Shown piece by piece: positions 18,498 to 27,125 of a stretch of DNA of 64,000 bases. Under the pieces are notes generated by a model. It saw nothing but the letters and a program-made list of their open reading frames with translations. It was not told where the DNA came from and did not search any database. A program made the translations under genes and the position numbers. Position 1 is the first letter of the stretch, and every line of letters begins with the position of its first letter. Source of the DNA: Treponema_C sp050937815 (GTDB lineage: Bacteria; Spirochaetota; Spirochaetia; Treponematales; Treponemataceae); the NCBI RefSeq assembly GCF_050937815.1, contig NZ_JACDIJ010000003.1:62001-126000 (forward strand), read 5' to 3'.

Positions 18498-18537
18498 CAC
18501 AAAACTCCTCAAATTCGTCAAAAAATGCCTCAAACGT
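18498..18537. repeat. Dispersed repeat, copy C
   Basis: CACAAAACTCCTCAAATTCG then TCAAAAAATGCCTCAAACG. It differs from copy D at only two positions over about 37 bases. It lies 23 bp from copy B, between the ATPase and the convergent acyltransferase-like gene. Confidence 0.8.
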
Positions 18538-18574
18538 ACTAGCGACACACCTTTTTTCCCGCCGGGAATTTCCG

Positions 18575-19615
18575 TTAGGGCAAAACCGGTTTTAATCGAG
18601 TATCGGATATATACTTTTTCTTTAACGGATGTCCTTCTGCCCTCAATATTTCTCCATTGGAGATATTAATAACCGATGACCAAATTGTGGTAAAATTCAT
18701 ATCTTTAGGATATTGGCACATAAGACCGTATTTTCCCATAAGTATATTTTTCAAATATTCAACGGGATTATAAATATCTGCGCTTTTCATTGCCCTTTCA
18801 ACAATATTAAATCTGATATCCGACATAAAATCTTTTGGATTACCGGCATCATATTTCCGCATAGAATTTGATATAAAATGATTGACTGCTATTATATATT
18901 TATTATTTTGAATGTTAAACTCTGCTTGTCTGATATTTATTTTTTGCGGATGACACTCAAGAACAGCCATCTCGCCTATTTTATCTATCACCAAGATATT
19001 ACAGCTTGAAGCTACCGGGAGCTTTTTAATAAACAGAATCGCCTCATTAACCGTTTTACATTTTTCTAAAATCAATCGGACTATAAAAACCGAATTTATT
19101 CCCGGAAGAATTTCATTTATTTTAGGTTTTACAAAGGTCATTGCCGCCGCTAACCCGTGTTCATTCATACCTTCTTCACCATTCACAAATGCAGATGTAT
19201 TTAGAATAAATTTGTTTCCGTATTCGGGTTGATAATAAACACTTTTACTTACGGGTTCCAGAAACGGAGGTAAATCGTTATTTCTGCCGTAATACACTTT
19301 ATTGTTGCAAACAAAACCGAATGCGGTACAGCCTCGAATTTCCGTAGATTCGTTTTCATTTAAATCAAGACAACACCCCATGCACATTAACCATGAGGCA
19401 AACTTATTATTATCTATTTCAATTTGATCCGTAATTCCTCTAATTTCTTCATATATTTCCGGAAAAAGATCTTTCATAATTTTCGTACTTTCCGTTCCGA
19501 ATTTCTTTTGAAAGACATCAAGGGCAATAGGAAAATGCACATTACTTTTTTTCAATACAAGCCCCATCTTTTTTCCCATTTCATAATGATTTCCTTTAAA
19601 TCTTGGGTGATACAT
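18575..19615 (-). CDS. C45/AAT-family Ntn hydrolase (acyltransferase-like)
   Basis: Protein of 346 residues resembling the peptidase C45 / acyl-CoA:6-aminopenicillanate acyltransferase family. These are N-terminal-nucleophile enzymes that self-cleave before a catalytic Cys and act on amide bonds. The hallmark EIRGCTAFGF places the nucleophile at C96, followed by YYGRNNDLP, as in the 'GRN.D' motif, and EGMNEHGLAAAMTF. No signal peptide is seen, so it is probably cytoplasmic. Substrate unknown. Start ATG 19615 follows AGGGGA. It faces the DUF234 ATPase convergently and sits inside the dispersed-repeat region, which suggests accessory status. Confidence 0.8.
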   Translation of the reverse strand: MYHPRFKGNHYEMGKKMGLVLKKSNVHFPIALDVFQKKFGTESTKIMKDLFPEIYEEIRGITDQIEIDNNKFASWLMCMGCCLDLNENESTEIRGCTAFGFVCNNKVYYGRNNDLPPFLEPVSKSVYYQPEYGNKFILNTSAFVNGEEGMNEHGLAAAMTFVKPKINEILPGINSVFIVRLILEKCKTVNEAILFIKKLPVASSCNILVIDKIGEMAVLECHPQKINIRQAEFNIQNNKYIIAVNHFISNSMRKYDAGNPKDFMSDIRFNIVERAMKSADIYNPVEYLKNILMGKYGLMCQYPKDMNFTTIWSSVINISNGEILRAEGHPLKKKYISDTRLKPVLP

Positions 19616-19718
19616 AATTTTCCCCTATACCTTAATTCTATAAGAATAAATTTTAATGTCAATTGAAAAACAAATAAATCCGCTTTTTATTGTTATCGGG
19701 AACAAAGATTCGTTTCAG

Positions 19719-19808
19719 TTCAAATTCGGGCAAATGTGCGCCAAACGCACAATCGATTTACCAAACATGCACAAAACCCCTCAAATTCGTCAAAAAATGC
19801 CCCAAACG
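19719..19808. repeat. Dispersed repeat, copy D plus a partial copy E
   Basis: Full copy at 19769-19808 (TGCACAAAACCCCTCAAATT then CGTCAAAAAATGCCCCAAACG). A shorter relative at 19719-19748 shares TCAAATTCG and GCGCCAAACG. It lies upstream of nrdA. The short frames that run through it are not credible genes. Confidence 0.7.
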
Positions 19809-19849
19809 AGCATCCTCTGCGCTCCTTGCGGTTTGCTTCCTCAAAGCCC

Positions 19850-19878
19850 TTGCCTTTTATTCCTCAGAAGTTTATAAT
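19850..19878 (+). promoter_or_regulatory. nrdAB promoter
   Basis: TTGCCT (19850-19855), 17 bp, TATAAT (19873-19878). The predicted leader is about 40 nt before the nrdA ATG at 19927. Confidence 0.7.
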
Positions 19879-19926
19879 CACTACAATATCGCATAGATTA
19901 CAAAGCGATTAACGGATGGAAAATCA

Positions 19927-22464
19927 ATGGAAATTATTAAACGGACGGGGCAAACGGAAGCCTTTAGAAGTATAAAAATTGCGGACGCGATGGCTGCGGC
20001 TTTTAAAAGCGTCGGAACGGACACAGGCGCGGTAGGGCACCTGACTGCGGAAATTGAAGAAGAATTAAAACGGCTGCACGAGGCGGGAAACCGAATTCAT
20101 ATAGAAACGATACAGGATTTGGTTGAAAAAACGCTGATAAAGCATAACTATCCGGCCGAAGTAAAAAGCTTTATTTTATACCGCGAAAACCGGACAAAAA
20201 AGCGCCGCGCGCGTAAAAGAATTGTCGAAACCTTTGTATCGCTCGATTTGGACGGCGAATTAAAGTCCATTCAAAAAGATTTTCCCGATGACGAATATTC
20301 GCTTGACGCGCTGTATCATAAATATTCGGCATTCAAAAAAGAAGGAGTTTCCGATGCCGATGCATTAAGCGCCCTTATCCGCGCGGCGGTGGAATTGAGC
20401 ACACAGGAAGCGCCGAATTGGGAATATATCGCATCCCGCCTTTTAATGATTCAATTCAAAATCAAACTGAACGAAAATCTTAGCGTGGCGGGTATCGAAA
20501 GTTTTTACGGTAAAATCAAATACTTAACCGATGAAAAACTGTACGGCTCTTATATTCTTGAGCAATATTCAAAAAGCGAAATCGACTCTTTTGAAAAAAT
20601 ATTAAAACGCTGCGATTCGGGAGAAGAAAACCGAAACGCCCTTTTAACTTACAGCGCCCTCGACCTGCTTTTGCGCCGCTACGTTATCCGCACGCGCTCA
20701 AACGTTCCCCTTGAAACACCGCAGGAAATGTTTATGGGAATCGCCATGCATTTGGCTATGAGCGAAAAAACGGAACGCTCCTCATGGGTACTGCGCTTTT
20801 ACGACATGCTCAGTAAATTGCAGGTAACGGTTGCAACGCCCACCCTTTCAAATGCGCGCAAACCCTACCATCAACTTTCATCCTGCTTTATAGACACCGT
20901 TCCCGATTCTCTTGAAGGCATATACCGCTCTATAAACAACTTTGCACAAGTGTCCAAATTCGGCGGCGGCATGGGGCTGTACTTCGGAAAGGTGCGCGCT
21001 TCAGGCTCGCCGATACGCGGTTTTCAGGGAGCGGCGGGAGGCATTGTCCGCTGGATAAAACTTGCAAACGACACCGCCGTTGCCGTAGACCAGCTGGGAG
21101 TCCGCCAAGGCTCGGTTGCCGTTTATCTTGACGTATGGCACAAAGACATTCCCGAATTTTTGCAGCTGCGCACAAACAACGGCGACGACCGCATGAAGGC
21201 CCATGACGTATTTCCCGCCGTCTGTTATCCGGACTTGTTTTGGAAAACCGCAAAAGAAAACATAGACGCCCCCTGGTATCTTTTATGTCCGCACGAAGTT
21301 TTAAAAATCAAAGGCTATGCCCTCGAAGATTTTTACGGCGAAGAATGGGAAGTGCGCTATAAGGACTGTATCAACGACAGCCGCATTCACAAGCGGTCGA
21401 TTTCGGTAAAAGAATTGGTGCGACTTATTTTAAAGTCCGCAGTGGAAACGGGTACCCCCTTTGCCTTTTTCCGCGACACGGTAAACCGCGCAAACCCCAA
21501 CCCCCACACGGGAATGATTTACTGCTCGAACCTCTGTACCGAAATCGCCCAAAACATGAGCGCCATTGAATTCGTTAAGCGCGAAATAAAAGACGAAAAC
21601 GGAGATACCCTGATTGCCGAAACCACAAAGGCGGGAGACTTTGTCGTATGCAACCTCGCTTCTTTGGTGCTCGGCAATATCGACACCGACAAAGAAGGCG
21701 AGCTTGAATCGATAACCGAAAGCGCGGTACGCGCCCTCGACAACGTTATAGATTTGAACTTTTATCCTTTAACCTATGCCGAAATTACAAACAAACGCTA
21801 CCGCTCAATCGGATTGGGAACAAGCGGCTACCACCACATACTGGCAAAAAAGGGAATCGTGTGGGAAAGCGAAGCACACCTTGCCTTTGCCGATAAACTT
21901 TTTGAGCGCATTAACAGGGCGGCGGTAAAAGCAAGCGCGTCGATAGCCGCCGAAAAGGGTTCATACAGCCTGTTTGAAGGCTCCGACTGGAATACGGGCG
22001 CTTATTTTGAAAAGCGCGGCTATACGGGCAATGAATGGAATGAGGTAAAAAAAGCGGCTTGCAAGGGAATGCGCAACGCCTACCTTATTGCCGTTGCCCC
22101 GACAAGCTCCACATCGATTATCGCAGGCACCAGTGCGGGAGTAGACCCGATTATGAACCGCTATTTTTTAGAAGAAAAAAAGGGCAGCATTATGCCGCGT
22201 GTCGCTCCGGGCTTAAACCGGGACACCTTTTGGCTGTATAAAAGCGCCCACACCATAGACCAAAGCTGGTCGCTGCGGGCTGCGGGAGCGCGCCAAAGGC
22301 ATATAGACCAGGCGCAGTCGGTAAACCTGTACATCACCAATACCTTTACAATGCGTCAAGTTATGGACTTATACATACTCGCTTGGGAAAAAGGTGTCAA
22401 GTCGATTTACTATGTGCGCTCAAAATCCCTTGAAGTGGAAGAATGCGAATCCTGCGCGGGATAA
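19927..22464 (+). CDS. nrdA: Ribonucleoside-diphosphate reductase, alpha subunit (class Ia)
   Basis: Catalytic subunit that reduces ribonucleotides to deoxyribonucleotides; 845 residues. The N-terminus carries an ATP-cone (IIKRTGQTEAFRSIKIADAM) for allosteric control of activity. The catalytic barrel shows HQLSSCFIDT with C320, CSNLCTEI as the thiyl-radical N-x-C-x-E site, and APTSSTSIIAGTSAG. The C-terminal ECESC (C840, C843) is the redox-active pair that re-reduces the active site. It is followed 28 bp later by nrdB in one operon. The ribosome binding site is weak (GGATGGAAA). No convincing NrdR box pair is seen upstream. Confidence 0.97.
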   Translation: MEIIKRTGQTEAFRSIKIADAMAAAFKSVGTDTGAVGHLTAEIEEELKRLHEAGNRIHIETIQDLVEKTLIKHNYPAEVKSFILYRENRTKKRRARKRIVETFVSLDLDGELKSIQKDFPDDEYSLDALYHKYSAFKKEGVSDADALSALIRAAVELSTQEAPNWEYIASRLLMIQFKIKLNENLSVAGIESFYGKIKYLTDEKLYGSYILEQYSKSEIDSFEKILKRCDSGEENRNALLTYSALDLLLRRYVIRTRSNVPLETPQEMFMGIAMHLAMSEKTERSSWVLRFYDMLSKLQVTVATPTLSNARKPYHQLSSCFIDTVPDSLEGIYRSINNFAQVSKFGGGMGLYFGKVRASGSPIRGFQGAAGGIVRWIKLANDTAVAVDQLGVRQGSVAVYLDVWHKDIPEFLQLRTNNGDDRMKAHDVFPAVCYPDLFWKTAKENIDAPWYLLCPHEVLKIKGYALEDFYGEEWEVRYKDCINDSRIHKRSISVKELVRLILKSAVETGTPFAFFRDTVNRANPNPHTGMIYCSNLCTEIAQNMSAIEFVKREIKDENGDTLIAETTKAGDFVVCNLASLVLGNIDTDKEGELESITESAVRALDNVIDLNFYPLTYAEITNKRYRSIGLGTSGYHHILAKKGIVWESEAHLAFADKLFERINRAAVKASASIAAEKGSYSLFEGSDWNTGAYFEKRGYTGNEWNEVKKAACKGMRNAYLIAVAPTSSTSIIAGTSAGVDPIMNRYFLEEKKGSIMPRVAPGLNRDTFWLYKSAHTIDQSWSLRAAGARQRHIDQAQSVNLYITNTFTMRQVMDLYILAWEKGVKSIYYVRSKSLEVEECESCAG

Positions 22465-22492
22465 AAATAACCGAATACCATAGGAGAGAAGT

Positions 22493-23557
22493 ATGAACAA
22501 CAGCGAAAACATACACAGACATTTATCAAAAAAAGCGCTTTTTAATGCCGACGGGGACACCGATGTTGTAAAGCGTCGCATGATAGGCGGCAATACCACC
22601 AATTTGAACGATTTTAACAACATAAAATATGCGTGGACAAGCGATTGGTACCGCCAGGCAATGAACAATTTTTGGATTCCCGAAGAAATCAATTTGCAAA
22701 ACGACGTGCAGGAATACCGCCGCTTATCCCCCGAAGAGCGCACCGGCTATGACAAAACCCTGTCTTTTTTAGTGTTTTTGGACAGCATTCAAACGGCAAA
22801 CCTTCCGTCAATCGGCGAATACATCACCGCAAACGAGGTGAACCTCTGCCTTGCCATTCAAACCTATCAGGAAGCCATCCATTCGCAAAGCTACGGCTAC
22901 ATGCTCGACACAATCTGCAATCCGGCGGAGCGCAGCGAAATTCTGTATCAGTGGAAAAACGATGAACATTTGCTTGCGCGTAACAGTTTTATAGGCGGCT
23001 TGTACAACGATTTTCAAAAAAATCAAAGCCCCTATACCCTTGTGCGCACCGCAGTGGCAAACTATATTTTGGAAGGCATTTATTTTTATTCGGGCTTTAT
23101 GTTTTTTTACAATTTGGGACGCAACGGCAAAATGAGCGGCTCGGTACAGGAAATCCGCTATATAAACCGCGACGAAAACACTCACCTGTGGCTGTTCCGC
23201 TCGATTTTGCAGGAACTGCAAAAAGAAGAGCCTGAACTGTTCACCCCCGAACTTGTTGACGAATACCGCGCAATGATTAAAGAAGGCGCGGAGCAGGAAA
23301 TCAAATGGGGGCACTACGTTATAGGCGACAAAATTCCGGGTCTGAACAAAACGATGATAAGCGATTATATAAAATATCTTGCAAACCTGCGCTGCGCCAA
23401 CTTGAAGTTCGCCCCGATATACGAGGGACATGAAGAAGAACCGAGCGCAACCGCGTGGATAAGCCAGTACAGCAATGCAAACCTTATCAAAACCGATTTT
23501 TTTGAAGCAAAGTCCACCGCCTACGCAAAATCAACCGCCCTTGTGGACGATTTATAG
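22493..23557 (+). CDS. nrdB: Ribonucleoside-diphosphate reductase, beta subunit
   Basis: Radical-generating subunit of 354 residues. The di-iron ligands are all visible: D97 (FLVFLDSIQ), E127 and H130 (QEAIHSQSY), E194 (YILEGIYFY), E228 and H231 (RDENTHLW). The tyrosyl radical residue is Y134, in the E-x2-H-x3-Y arrangement, so it is the Tyr-radical type rather than the Phe-bearing Chlamydia-type Ic. The C-terminus ends in ...STALVDDL, the flexible tail that docks into NrdA. AGGAGAG precedes ATG 22493. An oxygen-requiring class Ia enzyme in an otherwise anaerobic gene set is notable and suggests microaerobic tolerance. Confidence 0.97.
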   Translation: MNNSENIHRHLSKKALFNADGDTDVVKRRMIGGNTTNLNDFNNIKYAWTSDWYRQAMNNFWIPEEINLQNDVQEYRRLSPEERTGYDKTLSFLVFLDSIQTANLPSIGEYITANEVNLCLAIQTYQEAIHSQSYGYMLDTICNPAERSEILYQWKNDEHLLARNSFIGGLYNDFQKNQSPYTLVRTAVANYILEGIYFYSGFMFFYNLGRNGKMSGSVQEIRYINRDENTHLWLFRSILQELQKEEPELFTPELVDEYRAMIKEGAEQEIKWGHYVIGDKIPGLNKTMISDYIKYLANLRCANLKFAPIYEGHEEEPSATAWISQYSNANLIKTDFFEAKSTAYAKSTALVDDL

Positions 23558-23630
23558 GCACAGTCAAACCGGCGCGGGAGCGGGCAGGCAGCGCATACGT
23601 GCTTTTAATAGCGGCTTACAAGTACCCGCC

Positions 23631-23659
23631 TTGCTTTTTTTTGGAATAGACACTACGAT
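23631..23659 (+). promoter_or_regulatory. Promoter of the first phosphofructokinase gene
   Basis: TTGCTT (23631-23636), 17 bp, TACGAT (23654-23659), about 19 bp upstream of ATG 23678. AAAAAAGGAG lies between. Confidence 0.5.
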
Positions 23660-23677
23660 ATAAAAAAGGAGCTTTTT

Positions 23678-25054
23678 ATGAAAGGTGTGTTCGATTTTAC
23701 CGTTGATCAATTAGGTCCCTGTAAGGTTGCTTCTCCGATTATGCTTTCAAAGGTTTACGGAGATTTTATTGCAAACTACGTAAAAGACGATGATTTTATC
23801 CGCTATAATGTGGATATTTATGACAATGTTCTTGAAACGGAAGCGGAAGCTTACAATAACAATTTAATTCAAAAAGCCGGCCCGCGCGAATACATCTATT
23901 TTAATCCGAAGCATGTAAACGCGGGAATTATGACGTGCGGGGGATTATGTCCCGGATTGAATGACGTTATCCGCTCAGTGGTACGCTGTTTGTGGAACCG
24001 CTATGGAGTACGCCGCATCCGCGGTATCCGTTTCGGTTTTCAAGGCCTTTTTTCGGAAGCCGGGTTCGATACAATCGATTTAAATCCCGACTTGGTTGAC
24101 GATATTCATAAATCGGGCGGTTCTTTTTTAGGAACAAGCCGCGGCGGCGGCAACCGCGTAATCGAAATAGTCGATGCAATAGAAGCGCTGAATTTAAACA
24201 TGCTTTTTATTATCGGCGGAGACGGTACCCAGCGAGGAGCTTTGGAAGTAGCCGATGAAATTGAAAAACGCGGTTTAAAAATTTCGGTTGTAGGCGTTCC
24301 CAAAACGGTAGACAACGATCTTATTTTTATTCAAAAATCGTTCGGTTTCGATACGGCAGTGGAACAAGCGACACAAACGGTTGCCGCCGCCCATATGGAA
24401 GCTCATTCGCAAATAAACGGCATAGGCCTTATAAAGCTTATGGGGCGTGAAGCGGGCTTTATTGCCGCCGCAACCGCCCTTGCAAGCCATGAAGCCAACT
24501 TTTGTCTTATTCCCGAAGTGCCCTTTCATTTGGAAGGAGAAGGCGGCTTTTTGGATTCGCTGGAGCAGCGCATAAAAAGGCGGCATCATGCGGTGGTTAT
24601 CGTCGCCGAAGGTGCGGGTCAAGAACTTTTAAAAACAACCGATGCAAAAGATGCGTCGGGTAATAAAAAACTCGGCGATATCGGCGTTTTTTTAAAAGAC
24701 AAAATCAGCGAATATTTTGCCGAAAAGAAAATTCCCATCAACTTAAAATATATCGACCCCAGCTACCAAATACGTTCGGCGCGGACCACGGCTACCGATT
24801 CGATTTATTGCGAGCGTTTGGGAAACAATGCGGTTCACGCGGCGATGGCCGGAAAAACAAAGCTGGTTATCGGACTTATTCACAATAAATACGTACACTT
24901 GCCGACCCGCTTGGTAACCAGCCGGCGCAACACGGTAGATCCCGAAGGTTCATTATGGCGCGACGTTATCGATGCAACCGGACAACCCATTTTAATGCTG
25001 AAAAACAAAGATTTTTTTCTTTCGCAAAGCGGCGGAACAGCAAAAGAAAAATAA
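23678..25054 (+). CDS. 6-phosphofructokinase, long group III type
   Basis: Glycolytic kinase of 458 residues phosphorylating fructose-6-phosphate. The motifs are CGGLCPGLNDVIRSVV (phosphoryl-donor loop), IIGGDGTQRGA, VPKTVDNDL (catalytic Asp) and KLMGREAGF. In this superfamily a Gly after GGD points to ATP, whereas GGDDS marks PPi enzymes; the GGDGT plus PKTVDND combination matches the ATP-dependent clade that includes trypanosomatid enzymes. The N-terminal extension of about 80 residues is also typical of that clade. Cofactor preference remains inferred. The gene ends 11 bp from the convergent aldehyde dehydrogenase. A second, shorter family member lies at 42911. Confidence 0.93.
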   Translation: MKGVFDFTVDQLGPCKVASPIMLSKVYGDFIANYVKDDDFIRYNVDIYDNVLETEAEAYNNNLIQKAGPREYIYFNPKHVNAGIMTCGGLCPGLNDVIRSVVRCLWNRYGVRRIRGIRFGFQGLFSEAGFDTIDLNPDLVDDIHKSGGSFLGTSRGGGNRVIEIVDAIEALNLNMLFIIGGDGTQRGALEVADEIEKRGLKISVVGVPKTVDNDLIFIQKSFGFDTAVEQATQTVAAAHMEAHSQINGIGLIKLMGREAGFIAAATALASHEANFCLIPEVPFHLEGEGGFLDSLEQRIKRRHHAVVIVAEGAGQELLKTTDAKDASGNKKLGDIGVFLKDKISEYFAEKKIPINLKYIDPSYQIRSARTTATDSIYCERLGNNAVHAAMAGKTKLVIGLIHNKYVHLPTRLVTSRRNTVDPEGSLWRDVIDATGQPILMLKNKDFFLSQSGGTAKEK

Positions 25055-25065
25055 GTTCGGTAAGC

Positions 25066-26451
25066 TTACTTCATAAGCTTTTGTAACAGTGCAAGTTTTG
25101 AGCTGTAGGGCGGATAGCGCACGGTTATGTCGGGGAAGGTGCCGCGCGTAAGCACCGACTTTGTATGGCTGAAAGTGTCGAAGCTTGCCTTGCCGTGATA
25201 ACGGCCCATACCGCTGTTTCCGATACCTCCGAAGGGCATCTTTGAAGAAGCCAGATGGACAATCGTATCGTTTATGCAGCCGCCCCCGTAAGAAAGGCGT
25301 TTGACGATAAAGCGGATATTTTGTTTCGACGACGAAAAAAAGTACAGGGCGAGGGGGCGGGGGCGTTCCGTAACAAAGCGGCGCACTTCTTCCAAAGAGG
25401 AAAATTCCAAAACTGGCATTATCGGGCCGAATATTTCTTCGCTCATAACGGGCGAGTCCGGCAAAGGAGAGTCCAAAATAACCGGCGCTATTTTGCGGGA
25501 AGCGGCATCGCGTGCGCCGCCTAACACACATTTTCCGTTTGCGGGATTTGTTCCGTCAGACAGGGCGGCCAAGCGTTCAAAATGACGTTCCGTGATAATT
25601 TTTGCGTAGTCGGGATTTGTAAGCGGATTGTCTCCGTAATGGCGGCCGGCCCAATAGCACATGCGTTCAATCAGTTTTTGTTTTATGTCCTTGTGCGCCA
25701 AAACATAGTCCGGGCATACACAGGTTTGCCCCGCATTCAAATACTTTCCCCATACGATACGGCGCGCCGCCAAATCGATATCGGCGCTTTCGTCTACAAT
25801 ACAAGGGCTTTTGCCGCCCAGCTCCAAACTGACGGGGGTTAAAAACTTCGCGGCGCTTTCCATAACGAGTCGGCCGACCGTTGTGCCTCCCGTAAAAAAT
25901 ATATAGTCGAACTGCTGTTTGAGCAAATCGGCATTTGCTTCGCGTCCGCCTTCGACGACGGCAACGTATTTTTCAGGATATATCGAACGGATAAGTTTTT
26001 GTATAAGTTTGGAAGTTGCCGGAGAATAATTCGATGGTTTTAAAACGGCGCAGTTTCCGGCCGCAATAGCTCCCGCAAGGGGATCCATTGCAAGCTGAAA
26101 GGGATAGTTCCACGGCGACATAATAAGAACGCGCCCGTAGGGCTCAAAATGCATGGCCCCCTTTGCCGGAAACAAAGCCAAAGGCATTGAAGCGCGTTTC
26201 GGCTTTGCCCATTTTGAAAGGTGTGTAAGCAAGTAACGTATTTCTTCAAGCACAATGCCGATTTCGGTTGCGTAGGTTTCAAAGGGCGCCTTATTTAAAT
26301 CGGCTTTAAGGGCGTCAAAGATTTCGGTTTGATTGTCGGCGATAACCCGATACAGTTTTTTTAATTGATTTTTGCGGAAGTTTATATCGAGGGTTTCTCC
26401 GCCGTTAAAATACTCTTTTTGGATTTGTACCAATTCGGCTATATTACTCAT
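25066..26451 (-). CDS. NAD(P)-dependent aldehyde dehydrogenase, class 3-like
   Basis: Oxidises aldehydes to acids. It is 461 residues when started at ATG 26451 (MSNIAELVQIQKEYF), which aligns with the usual start of the YwdH/class 3 family; the longer frame from 26514 adds a non-family segment. Motifs in order: SPWNYPFQL, GNCAVLKPSNYSPAT, FTGGTTVGR (cofactor loop), SLELGGKSPCIVD (general base Glu) and NAGQTCVCPDYVL (catalytic Cys), then SEEIFGPIMPV and the C-terminal MPFGGIGNSGMGRYHG. The ribosome binding site is weak. A perfect 15-bp inverted repeat lies just upstream of the coding start. Confidence 0.93.
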   Translation of the reverse strand: MSNIAELVQIQKEYFNGGETLDINFRKNQLKKLYRVIADNQTEIFDALKADLNKAPFETYATEIGIVLEEIRYLLTHLSKWAKPKRASMPLALFPAKGAMHFEPYGRVLIMSPWNYPFQLAMDPLAGAIAAGNCAVLKPSNYSPATSKLIQKLIRSIYPEKYVAVVEGGREANADLLKQQFDYIFFTGGTTVGRLVMESAAKFLTPVSLELGGKSPCIVDESADIDLAARRIVWGKYLNAGQTCVCPDYVLAHKDIKQKLIERMCYWAGRHYGDNPLTNPDYAKIITERHFERLAALSDGTNPANGKCVLGGARDAASRKIAPVILDSPLPDSPVMSEEIFGPIMPVLEFSSLEEVRRFVTERPRPLALYFFSSSKQNIRFIVKRLSYGGGCINDTIVHLASSKMPFGGIGNSGMGRYHGKASFDTFSHTKSVLTRGTFPDITVRYPPYSSKLALLQKLMK

Positions 26452-26496
26452 AGCGGCAAGCATAAACCGAGAGGCGCCGAAAGTCAAGGGTATGGC

Positions 26497-26532
26497 GGCA
26501 GTATTTAAAAACACCGGTTTTTAAATACTGCC
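26497..26532. repeat. Perfect 15-bp inverted repeat
   Basis: GGCAGTATTTAAAAA (26497-26511) and its exact complement (26518-26532) are separated by CACCGG. It is located between the stop of the YhcH-like gene and the start of the aldehyde dehydrogenase, both reading leftward. It could act as an operator or a factor-dependent or bidirectional terminator. No long T-run directly follows on either strand outside the stem. Confidence 0.7.
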
Positions 26533-26588
26533 GTCCGCACGGTATTTTTTCCGCTATTATAATCCTATTACGGATAAAATATCTTAAC

Positions 26589-27038
26589 TTAATTTCTTAT
26601 TTTGAAAATTACTTTTTTAACCTTTTCACTTGATCCTGCGGGCAAGCCGGGTTTATGCGGTTCTCCGGGAAAAAATATTACAAAATCTTTTGTTGAAGCT
26701 TCAAGGCTTAAAAGGCTTTTACCGTCGGCGAGTTCGACATCCTTTTGTTCATCGTAATCGCCGTAAGCACCGCACGAAGGATTAAAGGTAAAGTCCATTT
26801 TTTCTTTTCCCTTAAGCACAACTTGTACGTCCGTATCTAAACGGTGTTTTTCAAAGCGTTTTCCTTCCGCGCTTGTGTCGTACTCACCGATATTGTAGCG
26901 AACGCGCTTATCGTCGGTCGTATATGAACCGGGAGCTTTTTCCGCAAGGTTGTCGTTTTGTAAGCAATACAGCACTTTTTCCAAGCCGTCCACAAAGGGG
27001 ATGTATTTGGGAAGGTTTTCAAGCGTATCAAAAATCAT
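26589..27038 (-). CDS. YhcH/YjgK/YiaL (EbgC-like) family protein
   Basis: Cupin-fold protein of 149 residues from ATG 27038 (MIFDTLENLPKYIPF), preceded by a perfect AAGGAGG. YhcH/EbgC-family signs are the opening 'MI.D.L.N...Y', the central HRLDTDVQVVLKGKE and the C-terminal FFPGEPHKPGL, with His residues that usually bind a metal. Family members are linked to sugar or sialic acid and beta-galactoside catabolism, perhaps as anomerases. No sugar genes adjoin it here, so substrate is unknown. Confidence 0.88.
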   Translation of the reverse strand: MIFDTLENLPKYIPFVDGLEKVLYCLQNDNLAEKAPGSYTTDDKRVRYNIGEYDTSAEGKRFEKHRLDTDVQVVLKGKEKMDFTFNPSCGAYGDYDEQKDVELADGKSLLSLEASTKDFVIFFPGEPHKPGLPAGSSEKVKKVIFKIRN

Positions 27039-27125
27039 TTTTTCCTCCTTAAAAGTGTGATTTTTCAATTTAGAAAGCGCCTGAAAACCGATAGAATTCG
27101 ATGGCAATCAGCGCGCTTCCGCTTG

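Noticed and set aside
18206..18502. 98-codon minus-strand frame overlapping the DUF234 ATPase end
   Set aside because: It is antisense to a well-supported gene, begins in the dispersed repeat, and has no family resemblance.
19870..19905. NrdR-like box near ACAATATCGCATAG upstream of nrdA
   Set aside because: Only a partial match and no second box at the required spacing.
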